Source: Bradysia coprophila (lineage: Eukaryota; Arthropoda; Insecta; Diptera; Sciaridae). Taken from it: a stretch of 64,000 nucleotides of DNA. A program made the position numbers and the translations under genes. Positions within the stretch are counted from its first letter, which is position 1. The number at the start of each line of letters is the position of its first letter. The stretch spans positions 1,729,739-1,793,738 of the forward strand of contig NW_023503307.1 in NCBI RefSeq assembly GCF_014529535.1, written 5' to 3'. Shown piece by piece: positions 36,374 to 47,460 of this stretch. The notes under the pieces are model-generated. The model saw only the letters and a program-made list of their open reading frames with translations. It did not search any database and was not told the origin of the DNA.

Positions 36374-37774
36374 TTTCTTCTATGACCTGCTTTTAATTGG
36401 TAACACGTGTAATTTTGGCGAGATGTCATTAAAACAATAAAATTGTGATACCAGGAACAACAATAACAAATTTTGGTGTGGTGAGGTTGGTTCGGTTGGT
36501 GAGGTTTTTATCATTTTTATTGACTATTGTGTGACACAGGTGAACTATGCAGCAAGTTCTTGAAATTTTCAAACTTCATTTTTGGCGCGTAATCAAAAAG
36601 TAAGTACAAAATATCTAAGGATTTCATATCTCAGTGACGAAAAATAACTAGTATGTACGTACTCACCTTTGCAGTATATTTAAGCATCTTCTTTACACTG
36701 CTAGCATCTAAGTACATATATGAAAGTAGATGTAATACAAAAAGGGCTTTTTTTCCGAATAATCTAAAATAATTTAGCGAATGAGCTTTTCGGCATGTGC
36801 CAGAGGCGAACAAGACCAGGTTCTTCTCTCTTCAAGCTCTTCAAGAAGCTCCCTAACTACAAGAAATTTGAACAAACATTAAAAAATACTAAGACTGTAA
36901 ATCACTCTAATGTATCATCTCTACGGAACGATTATCTCAGTGATACATCAAAAATTTCTTTTCGATCTCAATCATGCTCTAATACGCGAACTCGTGAGAA
37001 TTCCACACGGAAAAATCGGTAAATACCGATGGGAGTATTTCACATATAACTCGTAAAATTTACGAATGAATGAAGCATATTGGTTCACTTGTTAGTACTT
37101 TACTCTAGTGAGACGCAAAATTTTACGATAGGTGGTCCAAAATTGTATAAGAAAACAAAAGTGTCAAAAAGTCTAAGCCACCACGCGAGAAACAAATCTC
37201 CGTCGATCCCAGACAGTTCTGTATGGGCTGAATAATATGGGATCGCGGTATGCCCGCACAAAACTTGTGTCAGAGATCAACAAAAGAAACATTTTCCATG
37301 TAGTGTTTCAGACTTATTGACACTTTCGTTTTTTTTAACACTTTTTGGACGAACAAGATGTAATATTTGCGCGTCACTCGTAAATCGTCCTGTACCTCGG
37401 TATTTTCCGTGCAAGCAACAGACATGTGCTCCGAATTAGATCTCACGTGCGAAAAATACACGCTCTTCAGCGTACGAACATCAGTAAACTCTTTACAAAT
37501 TCTATTCATAACAACTGATAAGATCCAACACTTCAATGACTCGAATCAGCGTCACCCATCCACCGCATAAAGAAAAGGAATCGGTTTACGAACTCTAAAA
37601 CGAGCCATCAGAACAGTCGGAGCGTCTGCTGCGACTGAGCCCCGTACAAACCCGTATATCTATTGCGTCTGTCACCCTACTTTGACCGTAGACCTATTGC
37701 ACCCGTAAACGTAGTTGAAGTCAAATTATTATGAAATGTGTACATCTTAGAAATTGCGCATAGCGCAATTACGA
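36374..37774. other. Intergenic, upstream of tejas-like gene
   Basis: I see no supported gene. The tejas-like promoter should lie just above 36373. From about 37590 the sequence (AACAGTCGGAGCGTCTGCTG and the following CCCGTA-rich stretch) is matched in reverse complement around 47210-47365, so this part belongs to a dispersed repeat that continues into the element at 37775-39198. Confidence 0.5.
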
Positions 37775-37844
37775 AGCCCCGTACGACGTTCCTTTCAAAT
37801 AAAACAAAAATTTCAAATAGCCCTAAAATTTATTTAGTATAAAT

Positions 37845-38760
37845 ACAGATAGGGCCTAGTATCGGCCTCAGTCCGAGGATCCAAATTTAATTTTTTTTAA
37901 CTACATTCTATTCGGCCTTTGATTACCTTCCAAATGAAACAAAAAATACGAAAAACGGATGAAATTTGCTCGAGTTATATTCAAAATACACATAGGGCCC
38001 TAGTAGCGGCCTTAGTCCGAGGACCCAAATTTAATTTTTTTTCAACAACATTCTATTCGGCCTTTGATTACCTTCCAAATGAAACACAAATTACGAAAAA
38101 CGGATGAAATTTGCTCGAGTTATATGTAAAATACACATAGGGCCCTAGTAACGGCCTTAGTCCAAGGACCCAAATTTAATTTTTTTTTCAAAAACATTCT
38201 ATTCGGTGTTCGATTATCTTTCAAATGAAACAAAAATTACGAAAAACGGATGAAATTTACTCGAGTTGTATGTAAAATACGCATAGGGCCCTAGTAGCGG
38301 CCTTAGTCCGAGGACCCAAATTTAATTTTTTTTTCAACAACATTCTATTCGGTGTTCGATTATCTTTCAAATGAAACAAAAATTACGAAAAACGGATGAA
38401 ATTTACTCGAGTTGTATGTAAAATACGCATAGGGCCCTAGTAGCGGCCTTAGTCCGAGGACCCAAATTTATTTTTTTTTTCAACAACATTCTATTCGGCC
38501 TTTGATTACCTTCCAAATGACACAAAAATTACGAAAAACGAATGAAATTTACTCGAGTTCAATGTAAAATACACATAGGGCCCTAGTAGTGGCCTTAGTC
38601 CAAGGACCCAAATTTAATTTTTTTTCAACAACTTTCTATTCGGCGTTCGATTACCTTCCAAATGAAACAAAAATTACGAAAAACGGATTAAATTTACTTG
38701 AGTTCTATGTAAAATACACATAGGGCCCTAGTAGCTTTTCACTTCTAAGGCCCTAACTCA
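37845..38760. repeat. Satellite array, 146-bp unit, about six copies
   Basis: The motif CATAGGGCCCTAGTAGCGGC recurs at 37989, 38134, 38280, 38426, 38572 and 38717, with a diverged first copy at 37845. Spacing is 145-146 bp. Each unit also contains AAATGAAACAAAAATTACGA and AAACGGATGAAATTTACTCG. Divergence is higher at both ends of the array than in the middle, as expected for unequal exchange. One related unit lies reversed at 46870-47100. Confidence 0.92.
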
Positions 38761-39020
38761 CGGTCCACTCACCCGATTTTAAAAAACTTTTTTGTCCTGG
38801 ATTGGTATTGACAATACCTATCATTTGCCGTGTCATTTACATTTCCATCGTTTATTTTGCCATAAATATCACCAAAAGACCTTAAATCACTTAGGTGGCC
38901 CTAACTCACGAAGGGCCGACCCGAATATGCCCATCTTCGAACTTAGCCTCACTATTTTGACTATCTTTCAGGGAAAAAAAAAATTTTTGAAATCGGATTT
39001 GATTTACTCAAGATATCGAC

Positions 39021-39067
39021 GTGACGGACAGACGGACAGACGGACAGACGGACAGACGGACAGACGG
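39021..39067. repeat. Microsatellite (GACGGACA)n
   Basis: Nearly six perfect units of 8 bp, located inside the element with AGCCCCGTACGA ends. Confidence 0.95.
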
Positions 39068-39198
39068 CCCAAATTTTTATTGCGGATTCGTCATCTATGA
39101 ACATAGGCAAACACTTTGCCCTTACCGTCTGCTTCGAATTCCATCAATTACACACGGCATCGTAATCCTATAAGCCCCTTCGTACTTCGTACGGGGCT

Positions 39199-40281
39199 AA
39201 AAATACATCTTTTTGCATTTACCATTCGCCTTACACCACCTAGAAAGGATCAGACTACAGGCAGATAGCATCAAGTAATTTTTCCAACTATCTTCATTCG
39301 ATTCTTACTGTGAAAATGGTCAATCAAAGCGTCGTAAGAAAGACTTATAAATAAAAAGAGCTAGAAATAGTGAATCAAAAAGAGGGAGCCCACGTTTTTT
39401 TTTGATTACTAATCGATAATATTTGCAGAGGTGAGTAAGAATAAAATTTTCCACACCAGCACTTCTGTAAAGGGTATACGTTATAAAAAGATGTGTGATA
39501 TGTCTGTTCCTACTAACTAAATTATCGATAACGTTTCAGCAGCCTCAATGAATTCAACGGTATCGAGAAAAGTCTTACTCTGAAGCAGCTCTTATTAGTC
39601 ATAAGCATTGATGCTAATAACTATTTTTTAGACTTCAGTCCTGTTGTCAACAACATTTGAAAATATTGATTTTAATAACCAGTTTTCGAATGTTTAATAA
39701 TAATTTACCTTGATGTTATTAATGTTTCTCTTATTCGTGAAAAAAGATTCAGTGCCAACGAAGAAAGGAAACGGTTTTTTCGATTTTATGTCACTATTGG
39801 TTCATCTTGATGACCAGGTCGGTGTATGCAATTTCACAGAAAAAAAAATAAAATTAGAGCTTAATGAAATTGACTATCGGAATTTCCACAACACTATTCA
39901 AACAAAAAACAAAAAAAAACTTCCACGGCATGTGCTTATAATGGCACAAGTCTAATTAGAAAGTCGAATTGTTGGGGCTAATAATGTCATGATTTCTTTG
40001 TGATTTTCACAACAAAGGCTAAATCATCGAGTTAGGTATGGCAGGAAGCACACCGTCGTATTTTATCTTTAAAACATTTTTTTATTAATTCCGATAGGAC
40101 AGTTTCATCTAATGATAGACATGGTCACATGCACTTCATAACGTCCTGTTTTAATTTATTATCAAACAAGTTTGTTTTTAATACTGATCGCACAAGAATC
40201 GTTTTCTGAAGTTGTAGTCACGAGTCTTATTTCTTTTATTTGTAGTTAGCATTTAGCGACCGACCGGTTCAGGACAATAAA
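39199..40281. other. Intergenic, upstream of the unassigned secreted-protein gene
   Basis: I see no exon that I can support. The frame at 39710-39955 (81 aa) resembles nothing known to me and is probably chance. The promoter of the gene starting at 40282 should lie in the last few hundred bases, but no TATA box is clear. Confidence 0.5.
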
Positions 40282-42883
40282 ATGAAAGTTATAATAATTC
40301 TGATAGTTCTATGTTTCGGTGCTACAATAATATCATCAGCTCTATACGGCACTGAAATTGCAGTGGGCAAAGAATGGTGGAATGAAAATTTTTATCTCAA
40401 ATTTAATTCGCCCAGTGGAAAGTCGTTCTATATTGATGGCATCGATGGGATCATTTGTAATTAAAATTATATTTGTGAGCTGGTATGTCGAGAATAAGTT
40501 GTTTTTTGTTAGATCTGGAGAAAGATCCTGCGTTCACCTTCGGACTGAATCCACCACCAGGGCCGCCTCCACAATCAGGAGTATTGGTAACGCAGACAGA
40601 AATACCACTGAATGCAAGGAAAGATTCGCCGTTCATTAGTTTCATTTCGATAGATTTTCGAATTTTCGACATTTATTTTGATTACGACGGCAACAACAAT
40701 CAGAATCCGAGATTGGGTATGTTCGATACATAATCCTCATTTGCATACCGGTAATATTTTAGCGAAATTTTAGAAAATACCAAATTCGTTTACGAGTATA
40801 AGTATTCGTTAATACGGTCACGTCTGCATTCATTCGTTGGACCAAATAAAAAAAATTACCAGATTACATACAACGTTGGTAATGAAATCGATATTGCAGG
40901 TAAAAACGATAATTTTAGTAAAAGGTAAATTTGCAGAAAAATGGTAAAATTATCTGCAGAAAAATCGCCAAACGTTGTGGATCATTTTCAAATCAAAACT
41001 TTTGGTCCCTACGAAAAATGGGAGCATACTTACGATTTTTCCGACAATGGAGCAGTTGTTGTAGACCACAGTTAGTGTACTAAACAGTTAATTAGTCGAA
41101 TAACCAACATACTAAGATTTCATTACCACCCTGAAAGCGATTTCACCTATTCCGGTGCAACCGAATCGTTCGATATCATTAGCTGAACTGGAACCAAACA
41201 GTTTCATCGGCGAGAATTCGATTCGAACATTTGTTAAATTCAACACACCCAGTGGTACGGAATACCACATCACAACACAACTGAATATCGGTGAGGAAAT
41301 CAAAATGGAAAGTGGTTTTCTTTCGGAAAATTAACGGAAGAATTTTTCAGTCCCAGTGAGTGTTATGGTGAAAGATACAGCTTACATTACCTTCACAATG
41401 CATAATGGACGAACATACGAGATTCATATTGACGAGAAGGTTGGCAATGCATACCTAGGTAATATGTTTTATCACATACGCGCGGTGTGATTACATACAT
41501 AGTCTCAATACAAACAGGACACATTCTACATTTGACGAATCCCATTGTATTGAGGCCATTTAGTTTTCCAGATTAGACGAACAACTTTCATTTTGAATTT
41601 ACCAATTTTTAGTGGCCAAAAGCTTCGGTGAGAATTACTTTGGACGTCAAAGACTGCACTCATTTGTTGCACCGAACCGAATCTTGTATCGAATCGACCA
41701 TAAAAACGAGAGCGACCATGAAGTACCAGTGTTAGGTAGTCTCTTTTTTACTATTACTGGGATCAACTCAAAATTGAGACAAAAAAAACATTTTTCAGTG
41801 CCAGATTCTAGCGATTCTTCCGATGTACACATAACACTCGTGGAGCCGAACCGTCTCTACAACAAGTATGTAAAGTACATATTCTCAGACAACGGAAAGA
41901 AACTATTCGATCGAGGTTCGTACATGCATTTGTTAAGGAGGAGGATGTAAAAACGATTTTTTTTTCTGGTTTACAAATTAAAAGTGGATGAAATTGACTG
42001 GACCCCACTAAATGAGCTACCAGCGATACCAGTAGAAGAAGTAACAGCTGATTATTTAGTAGCCAACTTACCGTTTTTGACCTTATACACACCCAGCGGA
42101 AACAATTACCACATCTTTGCGGAAGGCACAAACCTTAGCATTGGTAAGCCAAATTTTTTTAAAACATTTTTGAACAATGCAAGATAACTATACTGAGTAG
42201 GAAGACAGGCATCATACTTAAGGTTAATATCTTCGATTAAAACAATTTATATATTTCGTAGCTGTCGAGAAAGTGATGACGCATTCGCAAAGCCTATACA
42301 TAAGCTATGGTTGGAATAAGACTCACATCCATTTTGCACCAGGTGCTGATCCTTACTTGGGTAAGTGGATATAAATCTAAAAGTTGAAGCTTGATTTTGC
42401 TATGAGGTTCTCTTTTTTGGATGAAGAGGGAACACAGACAACTGGAAACGAGGACCACGTCTCATTTCAATTTTTGTCATTTACTACAATCGATCAAAAG
42501 GAATATTCAATCAAATCGACAATAGATGATGACGACAATTGGAAGCCATCAATTCAACTGCGTAAATATTAAATTGAATAAACAAAATCGTGTGGCATGA
42601 CGCTGAGAATAATAACGGGTTCCCTTTCTCGTAGCATCTCAAGTGAAAGAACCGGTAGATCAATCCCCCGTGAACGGGTTATCTATAACAATACAGAACG
42701 AGAACGGTTGGCAAAATGTCTATCGTTTTACATGGAATGGTGATAAGCTGGTTGAAGGTGAAATGATTTTGTTATTGCAAGATTTCAAGTTTTTAATATT
42801 TTTTTTAATTCGGCGCCACAGTTATTTCTGAACCCCCGAGACACTTCGTGGACAACAAAGTCTTACAATCTTTGATTGGATAA
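40282..42883 (+). CDS. Unassigned secreted protein of three four-exon repeats
   Basis: Thirteen exons: 40282-40456, 40513-40716, 40774-40899, 40960-41070, 41117-41290, 41351-41458, 41613-41735, 41799-41915, 41985-42143, 42262-42360, 42427-42561, 42635-42757 and 42822-42883. They give 1716 nt, 571 aa. Every intron is phase 1 and each exon of 2-12 is a multiple of 3. Residues 1-20 form a signal peptide (MKVIIILIVLCFGATIISSA). The exons repeat with period four. Exons 1, 5 and 9 share FN(S/T)PSG-x-x-(F/Y)-x-I. Exons 2, 6 and 10 share a short beta-like segment ending NPRL/NAYL/DPYL. Exons 3 and 7 share RLHSFV-x-PN, with exon 11 diverged. Exons 4, 8 and 12 share F-(S)-DNG or WNGDKLVE. The mature protein has no cysteine. 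I recognise no known domain; a beta-rich repeat fold is inferred. Two AATAAA signals follow the stop codon. The exon 5, 9 and 11 acceptors have weak pyrimidine tracts and were chosen by phase. Confidence 0.8.
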
Positions 42884-42894
42884 TAAAGAATAAA
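42882..42894 (+). terminator. Polyadenylation signals of the secreted-protein gene
   Basis: Two AATAAA hexamers, at 42882-42887 (overlapping the TAA stop codon) and 42889-42894. They imply a very short 3' UTR. Confidence 0.65.
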
Positions 42895-43568
42895 ATTCAT
42901 TGAAATGAACTAGAAATGGTTTTTTTTTCAACTGAAAAAAAGGTTAAACATTTGTTAAACTTAAATACATAGAGTCGCGATACCACCTATGATTTTTCTT
43001 CATGTTCCTATTGAGGGACTCGAGTACTATAGGAAACCACATTCAGTTCGCGAATCCATCCAGCCGTTTCGGAGAACCGTCACTCATGGCCGTGCAGGAC
43101 TGACGAGTCAATTTGAATACAGATTGTTATCGCAACGGATAGAGCTACTAATTCCAAGCTAATTCGTGTTAAAATGGCTTCCCTCGGCAACGTGACCACA
43201 TAGCCACAGCCAGGTAAAGTCGAAATTTCGACATTTTTAAATCGTGATATGTCCAAGATGAAGAGAGTTTGAAACTCTTTGAATGGCGATATTGGTAGAG
43301 GATTCCATGTTCTATTAAACGCCGAGAATGAATTTTACAAAATTTGTCTGAATTGTACAATATTTGAAAGACGGTATTTTCACCATCCTCGGTAAAACTC
43401 CGACTCATCTGTAATACGCAGGTTGGCCCTGTCTGCGACAAAACAATAATGCCTGATCAGCCTGCAGTCTAAGCTTTACAACGATACCACACTTGTCATA
43501 CCAACCTCACAACAAGTATCTGTTACGACATTTTGTTTGCAGCAAGGTCACTCTACGACAAAATTTTC

Positions 43569-43810
43569 AATGGTGAAATTTTTTTTGAATCGGACACACC
43601 ATTTTTGTTTCCTGACGTTTATGGTGCTATCAATAGGGAATTTCAAGGTGATCATTTCGTAGAAGACGTTTTTTTTTTTAAAACGACCTCTCCAACTCGG
43701 GGCGACTCTAAGAAAATTTGAATATTTCAAAATCATGACTTTTTCAGAAAATTTTCCCCCGAAATGACACGACCCGGCCGGTTTTGATCTAATGGTAGTT
43801 TGTAGAGAAT
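43569..43810 (+). repeat. Left arm of a 240-bp inverted repeat
   Basis: This arm, containing GACGTTTATGGTGCTATCAA and CGACCTCTCCAACTCGGGGC, is matched over its whole length in reverse complement at 46521-46760 with only a few differences, mostly in homopolymer runs. The arms lie 2.7 kb apart. They could be the long ends of one fold-back element or two oppositely oriented short elements. Confidence 0.9.
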
Positions 43811-44790
43811 TGACAGACGATTCTAATAAAAGTATCGTCGGGTCGAAAGTGTGTAGCTGTGAGTCAGGGTGAGGCATCAAAGTCCAATTTTATGGTTTTG
43901 TCAATGAGCACCTCAACCGATTTTTCATTTTATTGGCTTAAAATGAAGGCTAGCACATGCCATTTAACATATCAAAAAATTGGGAGGGGGTTTTTCAATT
44001 TTTTCAACAAATCGTAAAAAACTTTCGTATGGGTGCCCACATTCCTGAGATTTTTTAATGGAAATGTATGGAAAGTTCGACTAAAAATTAAATTAATTGC
44101 TATATATTGATTGTTTCTAGTCTACCGAACAATTATATGCACTAACAAGAAATTTAACATTTTTACTTTGTGAATGTGGACAACTTTGACTGATTTTCTC
44201 ACCATCGGGAAGCTTTCTGGTCATGTCTAGCTCATCCACTGCTGGGTATAGCTTCATTTGCTACTATATCGCATAGCCTGAGACCGCACCTTTCCAAAAA
44301 TACCAAACTTGCCCTATTCGCAATCTGGCTTGTATTCTTTACGATGTCAAATATGTGGGTAGGTCGACCTACTCGAAAGATTTTTGAGGCAGTTTTTTAT
44401 TTCCAATTTTAACCGAAGTAAAGTTACAAATTATGTCAAATATGGTTGTTATGGACTCATTTAATGAAGTTTACATGCAAGGTGATTCATTCTGATATTT
44501 CCTAACACTTTCAGTAGTCATTCAGTGACCAGAAGTACTCAAAGATCTTTATGTCTATAGACCTGAACTTCACGCAAAAAAAAAGTTGTACGGATAAAAC
44601 GTACATTTCGACGATGAGACCAATGGTTGAGTTAACAGTACAATGTCCGAATAAAACGTATATTGGAAATTTCGCTTTTTTTTAAATTTTTCTAGAAATA
44701 ATGTTACTATATTTCGTCCTTTGCCCACTTTACAGATGTGAGATCGATTACTTTATATAAAACAAAGTGCTGGGTTTCTCAAACGCGAAT

Positions 44791-44890
44791 GAAAAAAAAA
44801 AAAAAACATTGTCACTGGCGTGAATTGAACTGGGGACTTCTCGATCTTGAGTCAGTGACTTTCGCACTGAGCTAACTAGTTGTTGAGTTA
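44791..44890 (-). ncRNA. tRNA-like sequence with T-run (tRNA pseudogene or SINE head)
   Basis: On the minus strand the sequence reads TAGTTAGCTCAGTGCG (A-box-like), then CACTGACTCAAGATC (anticodon-loop-like), then CCAGTTCAATTCACG (B-box-like). A run of about 15 T follows, as a Pol III terminator would. The D and T stems do not close properly and the acceptor arms do not pair, so I do not call a functional tRNA. A tRNA-derived SINE or tRNA pseudogene is the best reading. Confidence 0.4.
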
Positions 44891-45429
44891 CGAACAGTTT
44901 ACTTTGAAGAGTTCTTTTGTTTGTCATTTCCTTTTAAACATAGCAGAAAAAGGATGTAGTTCAGACGCAGTAAACTGATCTCATCATAAGAATGCAATTT
45001 TGGTGGGTTTCGTTTGTTTCTTTCGTTTTATTTGTTCCACGCGTGTTCCACCACATAGAAGTAGCGTTTGCCTTTACGCTTCTTCAATTCCACACGTTTG
45101 TGAGTGAAACGACACTCTTTACGCTTCTTTTGTTGACAACATGTGGAACGCTGTGGAACAATTAAAATTGTAGAATGCTAACCAATTGCAAACTTAAATT
45201 GAGTTGAGTTTAGCAACATTCAGGCAAATATTTTCTGATGATTAAACATTAAATTTCAGGCTCCCAAAAGAAGTCGAGTTTTCAAACTTTAAAAAATAAT
45301 TATTATTGATAATTTATGAAATTTTCGCCACATGTTCCTTTAAAAATATAATGTACAGTTCATCTAGAACACATGATCATAGGATTCTCGGTAGATTTGT
45401 ACATTTTTTTATGCAATTGTAGCTATACA

Positions 45430-45627
45430 TCTGTTCCAAGGCCATACGAATTGTCAAATTTCATCCATAGACAACAGAACCTAAACAATTGCTCATGAAA
45501 AATGAGCTGTCACTATATATACGGGGCCTTAAAATTTCAGCGAAAAGCCAAGGTTATGTCGTCTATGGATGAAATCGTCGTGGTTCGGGTTGTCAAAATT
45601 CGCGTTTACAGTTATTTGGAACAAACC
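45430..45627. mobile_element. MITE, family with termini TTTGTTCCAA (copy 2)
   Basis: Ends CTGTTCCAAG and TTGGAACAAAC enclose inverted TTTCATCCATAGAC / GTCTATGGATGAAA. The order and right-hand sequence (TTCGGGTTGTCAAAATTCGC, GTTTACAGTTA) match the copy at 17770-17954. Confidence 0.7.
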
Positions 45628-46520
45628 TATTGAGCTAGAAAATCTGAGTACTTTTAAGCCAATATAATGACTGGTGAGACCGAATCCAAATATGTATTCT
45701 TGTTCTGAAATTTTCGAGTAAGTTAGAGTTGTTAAGGTCGGATGTTGTTGCAGTAATTATATTTTTTTAGGCTCCAAGAGATTGAAGGTTTTAATCAAAA
45801 ATAGATCCGATTTTTTAGCCGCAACGCATCCATTTGTCAAGTCGGAATTCAATCATCACTTTTTTTAGATGTCGGATTTGGGCTTGTTGATTGGCAATGG
45901 CAACTCCGAATCCGATCAGAAACTTGTGAAAATATAATGGTCTCATCAAAGGCCAGAGTTCAAAATTAAATACGCGTGATAAAATTAAATAATAGAATTC
46001 CATTTCCTACGCATTATAAGAACCTCTTTTTCTTGGATGAACTCTCATGGTTCTATTGGCAAGAAATTGATTTTCCGCGGTAATATTAAAATGAACGTTA
46101 AAATCGCGTTACATCTTTACGTCGAATTTTTTTAAAACATTGGTCGTTTCAAAGCAATCCAACAGCTTAGAAACCAAACGAGCAATACGACAATACAACA
46201 ATTAATTGAAATGAATATTTAAATCGAATTGTTCTTTTAAATAATTTGTGAAACAATTCAGATATAATAATAGTGGGTTTCGAACATTTGTTTTTTACAC
46301 GTTGGCACACGCGCTCTTGTCAGATTCAAGATTGTTTTTACGAAGGTTACGCTGATTATACTTTGTGAAAAAGGCCAATACCTTGCAAATATGTCACATC
46401 TTGGACAGAATTTGACACTGCAATATCTGCAACATGAAAAAACTAAATGTTCGAAACCCACTGAAACCCCGTGCTTCCATCTACGTATTATACACATACT
46501 AGGTGAGCCAATCTTAATCT

Positions 46521-46760
46521 ATTCTCTACAAACTACCATTAGATCAAAACCGGCCGGGTCGTGTCATTTCGGGGAAAAATTTTCTGAAAAAGTCATGATT
46601 TTGAAATATTCAAATTTTCTTAGAGTCGCCCCGAGTTGGAGAGGTCGTTTTAAAAAAAAACTTCTTCTACGAAATGATCACCTTGAAATTACCTATTGAT
46701 AGCACCATAAACGTCAGGAAACAAAAATGGTGTGTCCGATTCAAAAAAATTTTCACCATT
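46521..46760 (-). repeat. Right arm of the 240-bp inverted repeat
   Basis: Reverse complement of 43569-43810, starting ATTCTCTACAAACTACCATT and ending TTTTTTTCACCATT-like sequence. Differences are single bases and homopolymer lengths. Confidence 0.9.
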
Positions 46761-46869
46761 TATAATGTATCTTCAAGTGCCCGTTCCTTTAGGATGAGTG
46801 GAATTGTTATCCATTCTTCATCAATACCACGTTTTGATTGACCTACCAATCAGGGAAAACAAAGTTTAT

Positions 46870-47365
46870 GAAATTTGGTTGACCGGAGCGTGAGTTAGGT
46901 CCCTTGGAGTGAGCTCATATCCGGCTGCTCGACCGTACAGTGAACGTGGTGTTTTTTGCACATAAATCGAGTGAATCTTAACCGATTTTGCTAGTTTTTG
47001 TTTCATTTGAGAGGTAATTGAATACCCAATGGAAAGTTAGCAAAAAATTTTGGGTTTCTAAAATAATGTAAATTTTGTTTGTTTTATTTGAGAGGTCTAC
47101 TGTTGCATTTAGTCCGTTGCTAAATCGTAACGTAAAAAAACCCGGCGCTGCCCTTTCTATCTAGCTATGCGCAATTTTAAAAATGAACACTTTCAGTAAA
47201 TTTGACTAGCATTTTGGTAACAGACGCATTAGAGGGTTGTAGACGTATTAGGGTTCCGGGCGTATTACGGCTACGGACGTATTATGGTTACGGACGAAAT
47301 AGAATTACGGGTCGTACGGAGCTAAGACGCAGCAAACGCTCCGACTGTTCTGATGCCTTGTTTTT
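46870..47365 (-). repeat. Reversed fragment of the 37.6-38.7 kb repeat family
   Basis: Read in reverse complement, 47210-47365 matches the stretch at about 37595-37770 (shared CGCTCCGACTGTTCTGATG and CTATGCGCAATTT). 46960-47040 matches one 146-bp satellite unit (TTTTGTTTCATTTGAGAGGT against the reversed AAATGAAACAAAA core). Only one unit is present here, in contrast to about six at 38 kb. Confidence 0.6.
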
Positions 47366-47460
47366 TTAAATTCACATGTATTTATTGTCAAAAACATTAT
47401 AATAATATAGTGTACATCAAATAAACTAAAAAAATATTTACTCTCATGTTGTCACGATTG

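Larger units (their letters stand above)
37775..39198. mobile_element. Element with AGCCCCGTACGA ends and an internal satellite
   Basis: The left end AGCCCCGTACGACGTTC and the right end, read in reverse complement as AGCCCCGTACGAAGTACG, form an inverted repeat with 12 perfect bases. The interior holds an array of a 146-bp unit (37845-38760) and a GACGGACA microsatellite (39021-39067). There is no transposase. No target duplication is obvious, and the left boundary is uncertain because another AGCCCCGTAC lies at about 37637. It is probably a non-autonomous DNA element whose interior expanded. Confidence 0.55.
42884..47460. other. Intergenic, repeat-bearing region
   Basis: I see no supported gene. 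The stretch carries two 240-bp inverted arms (43569-43810 and 46521-46760), a tRNA-like sequence (44791-44890), a MITE (45430-45627) and a reversed fragment of the 37.6-38.7 kb repeat (46870-47365). Open frames over the inverted arms are identical in both copies on opposite strands and so reflect the repeat. Confidence 0.55.

Noticed and set aside
37845-38760. Repeated coding module
   Set aside because: The 146-bp unit is not a multiple of three and every frame contains stops; it is a satellite.
43533-43880. Possible further exon of the secreted-protein gene
   Set aside because: The segment is one arm of an inverted repeat also found at 46.5-46.76 kb, lacks the module motifs, and the gene already ends with a stop codon and polyadenylation signals.
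44791-44890. Functional tRNA gene
   Set aside because: D and T stems do not close and acceptor arms do not pair; kept only as tRNA-like.
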